Positions 24,383 through 35,100 of a stretch of DNA of 64,000 bases are shown here, in pieces (the stretch's first letter is position 1; each line of letters opens with the position of its first letter). Source of the stretch: Beroe forskalii (lineage: Eukaryota; Ctenophora; Nuda; Beroida; Beroidae). The notes beneath the pieces were generated by a model that was not told the origin of the DNA, did no database searches, and was given only the letters and a program-made list of their open reading frames with translations. The DNA is taken from contig WFMF01000611.1 in NCBI GenBank assembly GCA_011033025.1, forward strand, positions 26,392 to 90,391, in the 5' to 3' direction. The position numbers and the translations under genes were made by a program.

Positions 24383-27263
24383 ATATTTGACCGACGACCC
24401 TTCTTATCAGCAAAATGAATACACCTCTCATGATCCAGATTGCTATGCTGACAAAAAATTGTCAATTATTGGTAAGTTTGCAAGTAATGAATACATGGGA
24501 TGTACATGATTTGGATCTCACTTTCGTTTAGAGACCCACTGACCACCAATAGGTAGGAAGGTAAAATGAGCTTCTGAAGAACCGCTGTGCCATACAACAA
24601 GAACCTCCACAAAAAACTATATTCTTAGAGGCAATAAATGTGTTTAGTTATTGAGACTGAAGTCATTCAGAAATCCTGAGCAGGGCATCTATGCAAGATT
24701 CCTTTGGATTGTTGTGTCGAATTGACAACTGTATGTTATTACTACCTAAGGTGTTTGCAATCAATTATTAATAATTTTGTCCACAGGAAAGTTACGAAAG
24801 GACATGTTTCCTCCAATTCCCTTGGAAAACCGGCTCGTTGACCTGACACTGGGCCTGGCTCTCTTTACCTACTGCTGGTTTTTCCTGGACATGGGCCAAC
24901 TCTCGGAGCTCCTCCTGGAAAAGGCCCTGGCTCTAGCGAACTTCTTGGAGAGCACTATCTCTTGGCTGGGCCAGGTTCCTGCAGGGTTGAAGCTTAATCA
25001 GGAGCTGGTGCAGTTTTTGGGACTTTTCTTCAAGTACCACATATACCTTTTCAGAGGTACTTTTCAAGAGTTGCTATTTATATTCGCAAGAAAAACGTCA
25101 ATCGAAGACAAAAAATAAATGATGAGCTGCTCTTTTCAATCAGTTTCTTGATAACAAAAAAGTATGGATTAATTAACTCCTGTTAAACTGTCACTGACTT
25201 CATTTAGATCCTTCGATTCCTTCCTCTCGATAATCGATTCCTGATTACAATGGCACGAATAATATACTATTCAAATCTCTGATAATGACGTCACCAACAC
25301 ACCACTCTTATCCCCGATAATGACGTCACCAACACCACACTCTTATCACTGATAATATCGTGACCACCTTTCCATTCTAACCCCCGATAATGACGTCACA
25401 TCATTCTAATCCCTGATAATGACATCATCAACTCCCCACTCCCCTCTAATGACATCCAACACACCATCCTGTACCCTGAAATGACGTCATCAACTCCCCC
25501 ATTCTAACCTCTGATAACGACGTTATGCCACTGAAATCCCTGATTATGACGTCATCCCAGGTTATCTGGAACTCCTCTCGCCTCACATGCCAGTGATCCT
25601 GTACGCGATATCACTAACCAGTATCCCGGGGCTATCTTGTTTCCTCTCCTACACCCTCTCATTCTCAGTGCTGCTCCTCCTGCACATTCATTGCTTCTAT
25701 GCATACGCTTGCAATCTGTACAGTGCTCAGTTGAAAGCACTCATCTCCTTGGGTTAGTTGGCGGGGAAATTGATTGATGAGTATTAGCTAGTATCTAAGA
25801 TTATTTAGGTTTAAAAAGTTACGTTGACTGAGTATACTATCGAACTCATAACTCATTATTCAACGCCTTCAATAACCTTCAATAACTCAATAACTGATTA
25901 TCAATAACCTTCAACCCACTTTCAGGCAGACTGTTTGCAGGCATAAAGTACGATCCACTGCGTAACAGAGTGGACTCAGTCAGGACACAGGGGGATCAGC
26001 TGATTCTGGGAACTCTTCTCTTCTCTGTTCTTCTCTTCCTCTTTCCTACAACTCTACTTTACTACTGTGTTTTTACTTTGGTATGGTTCATTACCAAGGC
26101 TCTATCTTCTTCCGATGAACTTTCGATTTTGACCCCACTTTTGCTACAAGGCATCACTTGGGCAATGTTGCATATATTGAATCAAAACCACCACTCAAAT
26201 TGTTGGTACATGGGACCAGGCAATCATGGCTCATATCTCAATTTAGAATTTTAAATTCCCAGTCAAATTTCGTAAGAAATCGAAAAAGCTTAAATTCGAA
26301 CGAAATGAGCCTTTCTGGACACATTCCGTAATTGATGAACTCAAAATCATAAAATTCAGGCTAAATACCATAATCGACCTTTCACGGTGCCTAATCCGAA
26401 TCCAGCAGCTGCATTCCCACCGCATTCCCAAACCAGCCATCATATTCCTAAACCAGCCACCGCATTCCCAAACCATTCCTAAACCAGCCGCGATATTTGT
26501 GTTTGACTTTGGTCAAACTTTTTTAGTGGCTTATCTAAATAGTCATCATAAACATTTTAAAATAATTACCATATTCAATGAAAATATGTTTATTGTTTCT
26601 CTAGTCGAACTTATTTTTTAAATTTCGGTCATATTAGAAAATGTCAAAACCAGCGCCCTTTAAACTGAAAAAGACACTCTTTAAGATTCCCAGCCACTTT
26701 TAAATTCCACTGGGTACATGGCAATCTCAACATCGTATTTTACAAAATATCAGGATTGAACCCCTCCCCTCTTCAATAACAATGACAAACCTCTCTTTCA
26801 GGTTAAACTGGTCCTGTTGATTATCCAGATGTGCATAACCTCCTCCGTTTCCATCATTAGAACCTGCCCCATCAGGGAGGTCGTCCAGATCATCTTCAGA
26901 GACCCTCGTGTCATTGATGACGTCATGATTCAGTCAGTCACTGAGTGCCAGGATATCACTGATATGTCAGTTTTAGATGGTTTCAGAGTAGAAAATGAGA
27001 GGGAACCTTCAAAGGAAGAGACAGATTTAAGTGGGGATTTATCCAGTGAAGATAGTTCTGAAAAAAGGGATATTTCTGAAAAACACAGGACATTCTCAGA
27101 AGTTAATGCTACCTCGGATTGTGAAAACGTTTTCCTTGTGACTGCCGTTTATAGGTCGTTAGGGGCGTGTTTGAAGCGGACTCGGGTTGGAAGCATCAGA
27201 CTTAGTTTTAGGAGTGTTCGGGATATGTGCCTCAGAGGCGATATTATCAAGATATCATTTTAA
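24383..27263 (+). CDS. PIGQ: GPI-GlcNAc transferase subunit Q (PIGQ/Gpi1), 5' end missing
   Basis: PIGQ stabilises the ER complex that adds GlcNAc to phosphatidylinositol, the first step of GPI-anchor synthesis. Five exons join in phase: 24383-24471, 24787-25056, 25561-25752, 25926-26080 and 26802-27263 (stop 27261-27263). Family hallmarks are [40 protein letters not shown] and [19 protein letters not shown], with several membrane segments. The last exon ends in a charged, less conserved tail of about 110 residues. The first exon listed begins in mid-codon, so at least one 5' exon with the start codon is missing. The acceptor at 25560 lies in the last unit of the CRE minisatellite. Confidence 0.92.
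25280..25556. repeat. CRE-bearing minisatellite in a PIGQ intron
   Basis: About nine units of CCTGATAATGACGTCANC plus AACTCCCCACTCTAA-like sequence. This is the reverse complement of the array at 18566-19025. It lies in the intron 25057-25560, which is 504 nt long, the same length as the ATG3 intron. The final unit supplies the 3' splice site (GATTATGACGTCATCCCAG). Confidence 0.88.
26255..26801. other. PIGQ intron with short repeats
   Basis: Contains CATTCCCAAACCAGCCNC repeated about four times at 26410-26490. No exon seen. Confidence 0.4.
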
Positions 27264-27568
27264 TATGGAGGGTCACTCTTCGTTTTGTCCGGAAATCGGA
27301 TTTTTGCCAATATTTTCCAATTTTTCTGGTTAACTGGAATTTGATAGTTTTGACATGATTTATTTGATTACCTATAATCTCAGGAGAAATATTTCTCTTA
27401 GCGATATCTTCATTTTTACTAATTTATGATTCTCCGCTGAGCCATACGGACTTAATCTTTAAATTCTAGAGTATCATCTTTTCCCCTTATTCGATGATTT
27501 GAAATGATCTCAAATTTGAGCGTACTCAAACACAAGGAATCAAATTTGAGCTCGATGATCTGACCTGT

Positions 27569-30500
27569 ATGGAGGTGGACGCTGGGGAGGTCATACAGCA
27601 TAAGGTCAGTTTTTACAGTATTTTTTTGTAGAATAAGTTGTAAAAAACACTACTTTTTTGTCCCATCCCGGGTATACCTCTGTAACAAAATACTGTACAT
27701 CGATTTTCCAAGGATTGACATAAGAGTTCCCCTGTGAATCTCTGTTCCCTACCTCTCCCTGCCATCTGCGATGTAGGTGTCCCATCAGCAGGTGACCCTC
27801 CCGAGGGGTTTCCCCCCTCACTCTGCTTACAACTGCCCACCCAGGACTCCGGATTCCCTGAGCAACACAGTTTAGAGGAAGGGGAGGAAAAGGAAAGAGT
27901 TCAGTAGAGGCAAAGATCAATGAGTGTTATTAAATTCCCGCATCTTAATGTTACCTATTTAAAACCTGAAAGTACCGCTAAAATGAATGGGAGGTTACAG
28001 GCATCTGCCTGTCCAGCCCCATTCCCCAGGCTAATCCCTCCTTGCTCCCTCCTCTCAACAAGCCTCTATCCAGTACAGAATGTGAAGAACCTCGCGTGCC
28101 AAATTGATCTCCCTCTGTACTGTTATCTAAAATTGCATATTTCTGAAAGACTAAGCCTCCATTAAGGCAACGTTTAATAATGTCTACAAGATTGGAGTTA
28201 CTATATCCTCTTTCAATCAGTATTTGGAAAACTTTTTTAAGGTTGAAGAGGAAAGTTTCTAATTCAGTACAAATGTTAGCATACCTAAGGATTTGACTAT
28301 AGAATACATTATGGCCTACTTCTAGAGGGATATTACTCTGTGGAAATGTTAAGGAAACTACAGAGAAATTAAAGTCATCGGTCTTGTTATATACAGACGC
28401 AATAACCACTCCTTTTTTGTCCCATCCCCTGCCCCTCTCTGTCCCCCCTCCCCCCTCCCTGCTCCCTCTCTCTGCCCCTCTCTGCTCCCCTCTCTGCTCC
28501 CAACCCTCTGTTCCCCCTCTCTGCTCCCACCTCTCTGCTCCCACCTCCCTGTTCCACCTCTCTGCTCCCCCTCTCTGCTCCCCCTCTCTGTTCCCCCTCT
28601 CTGCTCCCCCTCTCTGTTCCCACCTCTCTGTTCCCCCTCTCTGTTCCCTCTATCTGCTCCCCCTCTCTGTCCACCCTCGACCTCCCTGCTCCCCCCTCTC
28701 TGTTCCCACCTCTCTGCTCCCTTTCTCTGTTCCCCCTCTGCTCCCCCTCCCTGTTCCCCCTCTCTGCTCCCCCTCTCTGTTCCCCCTCTCTGTTCCCCCT
28801 CTGCCCCCTATCTGTTCCCCCTCTGCTCTCCCTCTGCTCCCCTCTCTGTTCCCCTTCTCTGTTCCCCCTCTCTGCTCCCCCTCTCTGTTCCCCTTCTCTG
28901 TTCCCCCTCTCTGCTCCCCCTCTCTGTTCCCCCTCTCTGCTCCCCCTCTCTGTTCCCCCTCCCTGTTCCCCTCCCTGCTCCCCCTATCTGCTCCCCCTGT
29001 TCCCCCTCTCTGCTCCCCCTAATAAAACTTCCCCCAGGAGCGTGACTTCCTGACCCTCCTTCTGAAGGGTTGCACAAAGCAAGTTATATCTAGCTGTTTG
29101 GAAGATGAGCTCTCAGTAAAAAGGACCCGGCCCCTCCCTCCATGTTCCCCCTCCCTGTTCCCCCTCTCTGTTCCCCTCCCTGCTCCCACCTCTCTGCTCC
29201 CCTCTCTGCTCCCCCTCTCTGTTCCCCCTCTCTGCTCCCCCTCTCTGTTCCCCTCCATGTTCCCCTCCCTGTTCCCCCTCTCTGCTCCCCCTCTCTGTTC
29301 CCCCTCTCTGTTCCCCCTCTCTGCTCCCCCTCCCTGCTCCCCCAGCTGTTTGGAAGATGAGCTCTCAGTGAAGGAGCCTGCCCCTCCCTCCCTGCTCCCT
29401 CTGTTCCACTTCTCTGTTCCCCCTCTCTGCTACCCCTCTCTGCTCCCACCTCTCTGCTCCACCTCTCTGCTCCCCCTCCCTGTTCCCCCTCCCTGCCCAC
29501 CTCTCTGCTCCCCCTCCCTGTTCCCCCTCCCTGCCCACCTCTCTGTTCCCCCTCCCTGCTCCCCCTCTCTGTTCCCCCTCCCTGTTCCCCCGCCCTGACC
29601 CTCTCTTGAAGGGTTCTCTGTTTATCTCCTGTTCCCCTGATGAGCTCTCTGTTTCCCTCCCTGCTCCCACCTCTATTCCCCCCCTGCCTGTTCCCCCTCT
29701 CTGTTCCCCCTCTCTGCTCCCACCTCTCTGTTCCCCCTCCCTGTTCCCCCTCTCTGTTCCCCCTCTCTGCTCCCACCTCTCTGTTCCCCCTCCCTGTTCC
29801 CCCTAACAACACTCCCCCAGGAGCGTGACTTCCTGACCCTCCTTCTGAAGGGTTGCACACAGCAAGTTATATCTAGCTGTTTGGAAGATGAGCTCTCAGT
29901 GAAGGAGCCAACCCCGGATACCTACAAGTTCCTACTCGCTGCATATCTCATTCAGGTATAATAGTGTGCTGATAATTAGTGGGATCGAGATAAAAGTTGT
30001 GTTATTGCACTTGGGTTATGTGCTTAGTCCGACAAAATCTGTAGATATGTCCTAGCTACGGCATGATAAACATGAAATTGAAAGTTCACTTGAATCATCC
30101 TGTCATTTGGCTGTACTGTGGAATGAAAATTAAACCAATGAACATTAACCCCGTGTCCCAGGACAGCTGTGACGAAGCTCGACTACTCTGGCTGCGGACC
30201 CCTGCCACCCATCGCTCCCATCCAGAACTGCAATCCCTTTGGCAGATCGGGCGCTCAATCCTCGCCCTAGAATACTCCAACATCTACTCTTCCTCCTCCC
30301 CCTCGCCCCTCGAGTCCCTCGTGATCTCAGCCTTCAGAAACAGGACGTTCACCATGATATCCCGGGTCTATAAAACCATATCAGTCTCAGAATTCCAGGA
30401 ACTCACGGGGCTCAAGGAACGGGCGGGTGTTGACCAGGCGGTGGAAGGGTTAGGGTGGCGGGTGAGTGGCGACTTTATCCTGCCTAAACCCGCGCCAAAG

Positions 30501-30569
30501 ACGCCAAGTAAGACGACTGTCAGTTTGGCGGAGCTAGCGAATTATATTTCCTTTTTGGAGAATGTGTAG
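27569..30569 (+). CDS. COPS8: COP9 signalosome subunit 8
   Basis: CSN8 is the smallest PCI-type subunit of the COP9 signalosome, which removes NEDD8 from cullins. Exons: 27569-27604 (start ATG, MEVDAGEVIQHK), 29821-29955 (LLLKGCTQQVISSCLEDE, YKFLLAAYLIQ) and 30162-30569 (DEARLLWLRTP, LQSLWQIGRSILALEYSNIY, ending LANYISFLENV). All phases agree, giving 191 residues against about 209 in vertebrates. The conserved features are the LLALYLL-NDMNNARYLWKR-like repeat and the C-terminal YVAFLEN-like helix. Intron 1 is 2.2 kb and consists largely of a pyrimidine minisatellite and transposon debris. Intron 2 is about 206 nt. Confidence 0.93.
28130..28400 (-). pseudogene. Reverse-transcriptase C-terminal fossil
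   Basis: The minus-strand frame contains LTFPQSNIPLEV, HNVFYSQILRYANIC, LETFLFNLKKVFQILIERGY and NSNLVDIIKR. The SNIP...G.F.SQILRY..IC arrangement is typical of the region after the RT catalytic core in Penelope-like and related eukaryotic retroelements. Only this fragment remains. It lies antisense in COPS8 intron 1, next to the pyrimidine tract, and its ends run into low-complexity sequence. Confidence 0.6.
28430..29820. repeat. 1.4-kb pyrimidine-only minisatellite with exon copies
   Basis: Tandem CTCTCTGTTCCCC and CTCTCTGCTCCCC units run almost unbroken on the + strand. The array is interrupted by copies of COPS8 exon 2 at 29038-29120, 29344-29379 and in scraps at 29602-29655. Long Pro/Leu/Ser and Gly/Glu/Arg open frames on both strands come from this repeat and are not genes. 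Such mirror-like homopyrimidine DNA can form triplex structures. Confidence 0.95.
29038..29120 (+). pseudogene. Partial duplicate of COPS8 exon 2 with its splice acceptor
   Basis: The acceptor CTTCCCCCAG and the first 75-80 bases of COPS8 exon 2 are reproduced almost exactly (one change gives CTKQ for CTQQ). The copy then runs into the pyrimidine tract with no donor site. Use of this acceptor would give a frame continuing into Pro-rich sequence. Confidence 0.85.
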
Positions 30570-30599
30570 CGCTAGGGAGGGGTTATGGGGGCGTATTAG

Positions 30600-30774
30600 C
30601 CAAGAATCTTGACATAGCAGTGAGCGAGGCTTAAAGTTAATAGTTATGCAGTGATTCCTGTATTGTGAAACAGAAACAGCCTCCAAGAGACAACCTCTGA
30701 GAGACAGTCTGTTTTTGTTTCTGAATACAGGATAAACTGCCAAGCTGCAAGCATAGCTATGTCTAGATTCTTGG
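30600..30774. mobile_element. Fold-back MITE, 175 bp
   Basis: CCAAGAATCTTGACATAGC at the left is matched by GCTATGTCTAGATTCTTGG at the right. Inner arms CCTGTATTGTGAAACAGAAA and TTTGTTTCTGAATACAGG also pair, so most of the element folds into a hairpin. It begins 30 bp after the COPS8 stop codon, so it is probably transcribed in its 3' UTR. Confidence 0.8.
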
Positions 30775-30891
30775 AAGGATCTAATTCCATCCCCCCTTGA
30801 CTCAAGGATAACGGTGTTTGTAGTTTGTACGTGTTTTTCTATGGTTGAATGCTGAAAATATTGTGCAAATATTCGTGAAGGTTGAAAATAA

Positions 30892-31004
30892 CAGTGGCTT
30901 GTCGAACTCCTATGTTCGCGGCTTTTCTACATGACATGCAGTGAGCTGTGCACGAGTACGCCGCGCATGAAAAGCCGCGCAAGTAGGAGTTCGACACGTC
31001 CCTG
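30892..31004. mobile_element. Family-B MITE (Harbinger-like), copy 1
   Basis: The ends CAGTGGCTTGTCGAACTCCT and the inverted AGGAGTTCGACACGTCCCTG flank a GCGCGGC-rich centre. TAA is present on both sides as a 3-bp target duplication. Three-base TWA duplications are characteristic of PIF/Harbinger elements. Other copies: 44199-44332, 45930-46076, 63307-63459. Confidence 0.8.
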
Positions 31005-31052
31005 TAATTGATTGAAGTAGTGTATGTAAGGTTGAGGACCGCTAACGCTGGT

Positions 31053-32106
31053 GATATCTACGTAGATATCTACGTAGATAACCGTAGGCAGATAATCGTA
31101 ACGTGCTTGCGGCAATTTTATCTGGGGAATTGGGATTTTCTTTTTTATGGAGCCATAACAATCATACATCGCATAAAAATTAAACAAATCTAACGGGATA
31201 TATCAAATGGGAAGGAAATGATTCAACGATTAACGGTTTATTGAAATGTGATTATGATAAAATTCGTTCTGAACAAACAGCTGGGATCGCTTCTTTTACT
31301 TCAGTTCTCTTATACACTCAGTTTGTACCATATGGAGCCAACCATTTTGAAAAAGGAAATAAGGAACCTGGCCAAGAATTTTGGGAAAGTTAAAAAACTT
31401 TACTTATTTTGACTTTTCGCAGAATAAGGGCAATAACTGCAAAACTTGGAATTAATAAAATTCACTTGAAAGCTTGAAGAAATAAAAACTGATAAAGAAA
31501 TGTTTGGGTCAAGATCGCGGAAACTTTTACCTAAAATTTCAATAAGTTTCGTATCAAAAACTGAGTGTATGCTTTGGCAGGAAAATCCATATCAATATAT
31601 AATATTGTATTTGTTTAAGTTAATACATTTCAATTTTTAGAATTTCAGAATTTTATAACTTATAAAAAGTCTCCGATCTTTCGACTTTTGATAACACATT
31701 ATAACACAATATTCAAGTATATACCCGACTTTCAGGCGGTGTATCTTCAGCCATTTTACCCTAAGCCTGTTTTTTGCTGACAGGAAATAGGTTGGGCAGT
31801 TGCAACTCCCCGCCCTGTATTCACATTCAACCCCGCGGGAGTGACTAGACCAACCTTCCTATGCAAATACCTCTCAATATAAACTTTGTCTACCCTAATC
31901 TATCCTATAGGTTAGGAACCTATGTTCCTATGAAACCTAATCTATGCTATCCATTAGGTTAGGAACCTATGAATATACACTTCTAATTAAAACCTTATCT
32001 ACCCTATGATTCATCTACCCTGTATATAAAACCTAATTTATCCTACTGGTTAGGAACATATGTTCCTACAAAACCTAATTAATACTATCTCCTAGGTTAG
32101 GAACCT
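31053..32106. other. Upstream region of TLK with a MITE and tandem repeats
   Basis: 31053-31082 is a TCTACGTAGATA palindromic repeat. 31313-31569 looks like a small MITE (ends TACACTCAGTTT and AAACTGAGTGTA). 31890-32125 is a degenerate tandem repeat built from TAGGTTAGGAACCTATG and AAACCTAATCTAT. The TLK start codon lies in its last unit. The promoter of TLK should be in this region. Confidence 0.6.
31313..31569. mobile_element. Small MITE with TACACTCAGTTT ends
   Basis: TACACTCAGTTT at 31313 and AAACTGAGTGTA ending at 31569 are inverted repeats of about 12 bp; TA bases occur at both edges. Short TIRs with TA targets fit a Tc1/mariner-type non-autonomous element. Evidence is limited to the two ends. 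Confidence 0.55.
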
Positions 32107-32125
32107 ATGAATATACCTGCCGATG
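31890..32125. repeat. TAGGTTAGGAACCTATG tandem repeat in the TLK leader
   Basis: About four imperfect units contain a TAGGTTAGGAACCTATG core followed by A/T-rich spacers. Two units read GGAACCTATGAATATAC; the second of these provides the ATG of TLK at 32107. The core itself is nearly palindromic (AGGTTCCTA/TAGGAACCT). Confidence 0.8.
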
Positions 32126-35100
32126 AGGATGAACATAATAACTGGAATATAAGCAAGCCTGCCAAAGACACAAGTGAGTTTTTTTGTTTATTCCATTTAG
32201 TTTCTTGCTTTTTTTTTTCCCTTTTTGTTTCTTCCGTTTTCATTCTTTAACAATTTGTTCTTAAGAATAAAAACGCCGCCGCTGATTCTATTCTTTTCAA
32301 CTTTTTTCATTATTCTATTCTATTACTGAAAAAGGAAGAAACATTTTCCCTAAGCATCTTTGAATAATTATTACAACGGTATCACATCTGGGGCGTTAAA
32401 TAAGTGTATACCACGACCAGCTACACTCTTAAAATATCTGCACGGTAGTAATCTGCATGGGAGTGGTACATTATATACATATTTATGCACGCTTACATAA
32501 GTACCCTCAAAACGGGCTAATTTACATTTAATATATACACTCTATACATTTAATACAGTATATACATGTGCATTGTGTAAATTGTACATACTTTGACGTG
32601 TATGTAACTATATATATGCGATGTTATATATATTGTCTCAGTTGCATTATATTGTGTTAAAATTATAAACGGTACAGTGCTTGCTATTGCAGAGTGCTCG
32701 CTCCTTTTCCATTTTTGTGCTGCTTTGACTCATTTTCTGTTTATTTTCTTGGTTGTCAAAACATACTTGGCCGAAATTATCTATGGTCGAACTTTCTGTC
32801 GAATTCAGAAAAAAGATGTAAAAAAGTAACTGTTTTTCAAATCACAGCTGAAGCTTTCGCTTGCTTTTCTTTCTTGATCGATCATCGATGCTGTGATCGC
32901 TATGATGTAGTGTTAAGTAGCTTCCTTCTTGACTTGCGTGTATAAAAGCCACCTTTCGAATTTTTCTGGAACAACCGTTTTAATTTGATTAAACCGGTTT
33001 TAAGTCGTTAAATTTGTCACTTACAAATCTGTCCTTGTTTTGTTGATTCGCAGCAATTCTGAGCCTTGTGCATTTGTGTTGGTTTCCATCGTTTAAGTTT
33101 GATAAGTTCGTATGTCATTTGCAGCCAAAAATACACACGCTTTACGTGATCGAAACCGTTCACATTTGCCCGTTTAATGAGGCAATGGTTGTGCGCGGCG
33201 CTCATCGCGCGAAATTAAAGCACAATATTTCAGCATCAAATTTGTTTATTTCTATTTAAATAGCTTTATCTTCAACTTTTTGTCGCACGCGCCGCCACTG
33301 CGCGCAGTGGTGGATTTCACAATACTGTTGGTTGATATTATTTAGTGAAAATGGTGACGTACGAGATTGAAGTTTAATATATTAAGCTAATACTGCATGC
33401 TATGCTTTACTCTGTATTTGTTCTCGTCACCTCGATATTGTGTCAATTTTATCGTCTTTTACATCCGTTTTGCGAATGTTTGAAATTTTATGAGGAAGCT
33501 TACTGTAGTTATCAGTTACGAGGCCCTTTTTGTTGATAAATGCCATTTATTCATCTTGAAATCTAACCCGAAATAGATGAAATGATGGAAAGTTTATGAA
33601 ACTCAACCGAAATAATTTGGGTAATTTTAACATTAATTTCAGCACCGAATGCTCCAAAAGGATTAGACCCCCAGAAACGTGAAATGCTGGAAGCTAGATT
33701 CGTTGGCAAGGTAAAATCTATTTTAATTAATTTATGTTAATTTCTCTGTCAGTGGCTGTCTATAAAAGGGCATTCGCTAAATATTGGCAATTTTAGACCC
33801 CTCCCTGACCCCTTGCCTGCAATATAATCCCTCTCCGATCGTTTGCATTGTCCTCGAGAAGCCTTGAGCGAGCCTCTTCAAAAAGCAGGACTAATGACCT
33901 CTACGTCCCTCGGTCACTTCTCAAATCTTTTGTTTCTATTATCTTTATCGAAGTGACAAAATTTCCGTTAATTTCTCACCATACTGTCCCTGAAATGTGG
34001 ACATACGTTCGGTCAAATAATATGCATGTGAAAAGTGGAGATATTCTCTGATCTATTTATAGACTCTGTTTCTACATTTACAGAGTTCAGGAACATAATT
34101 AAATTGTACTGACAACGGCCTACTATACACAGTATACATTTCACGAATGTTAATTTGATATGTGCTTACACATGCGTATAACACCCCACGCGAGAAATAG
34201 GTGGGTGATGTGTCGTCATTATCATAGCGCAATGTGGTGCGTTGCTGAAGCTAACCGCCTATTTCTCGCTCGCGGGTCTATATATAATTATAGTGTGTCA
34301 TGGGTTAGCCTTATGATTATTATGCTCGCTTGTTATGTTGTATATACATGTATAGATTATGTGTGTTAGATCATAGTGATGAATCGACGTGTCTTTTTCA
34401 GAATTCATCACCTGTTCAGCCGCCAGCCATGCCGATGCGGAAACTCGATTCCGATTCAAAAGTGAGTTGTTTTGCTTTTGATTTACATCCATTTTATAAA
34501 TTTCATTGAGTACATGATACTTTTATAATGGTGCTTTTTACGACGAATTGTGCCATCGGTAATAACCTCTTCTTCTTTCTTTCGATCAACCATGCTGTGG
34601 AATGGGGAATGTATGTCAAGTTGTAAGGGATGCCGAGCGACTGTTTTTCAGGGGATGCAAGTCAACTTTCCTGGGCATACAAAGCATCCCTTGGCAACAT
34701 GGCTGTTCACACCCCCTTTTCACCCTTTCCCACCCTTCCCATGCATCTCTCCCTGTTTCCCTTACCTTTCTCTGTGTTTCAGAGTCTAGGTCTGCAGGAG
34801 TTTAGTGACAACAGCATCTCTCAAGAGGGCATGTTGTCCCCACCTTGTCACTTTTACCTCCCCTTACCCCTCTCGCTCTCTGTTTCCTGTACCTCTCTCT
34901 GTTCCCTCCCTCACCTCTCTCTCTATTTCAGAGTCTAGGTCTGCATGAGTTTAGTGACAACAGCATCTCTCAAGAGGGCATGTTGTCCCCGGCGGCCGGG
35001 GGAGGTCCGGTGACGGAGCGAAAGAGGCGGAGACTTGACATGGACGGTGTGAAAAGTCCAGGAAACAGGGCTGGCAGGAAGATTAGCGAGTATTTTAAGG

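Noticed and set aside
28384-29860. Long Pro/Leu/Ser and Gly/Glu/Arg open frames on both strands
   Set aside because: They are translations of the CTCTCTGTTCCCC minisatellite; no start context, no homology, and they exist in several frames at once.
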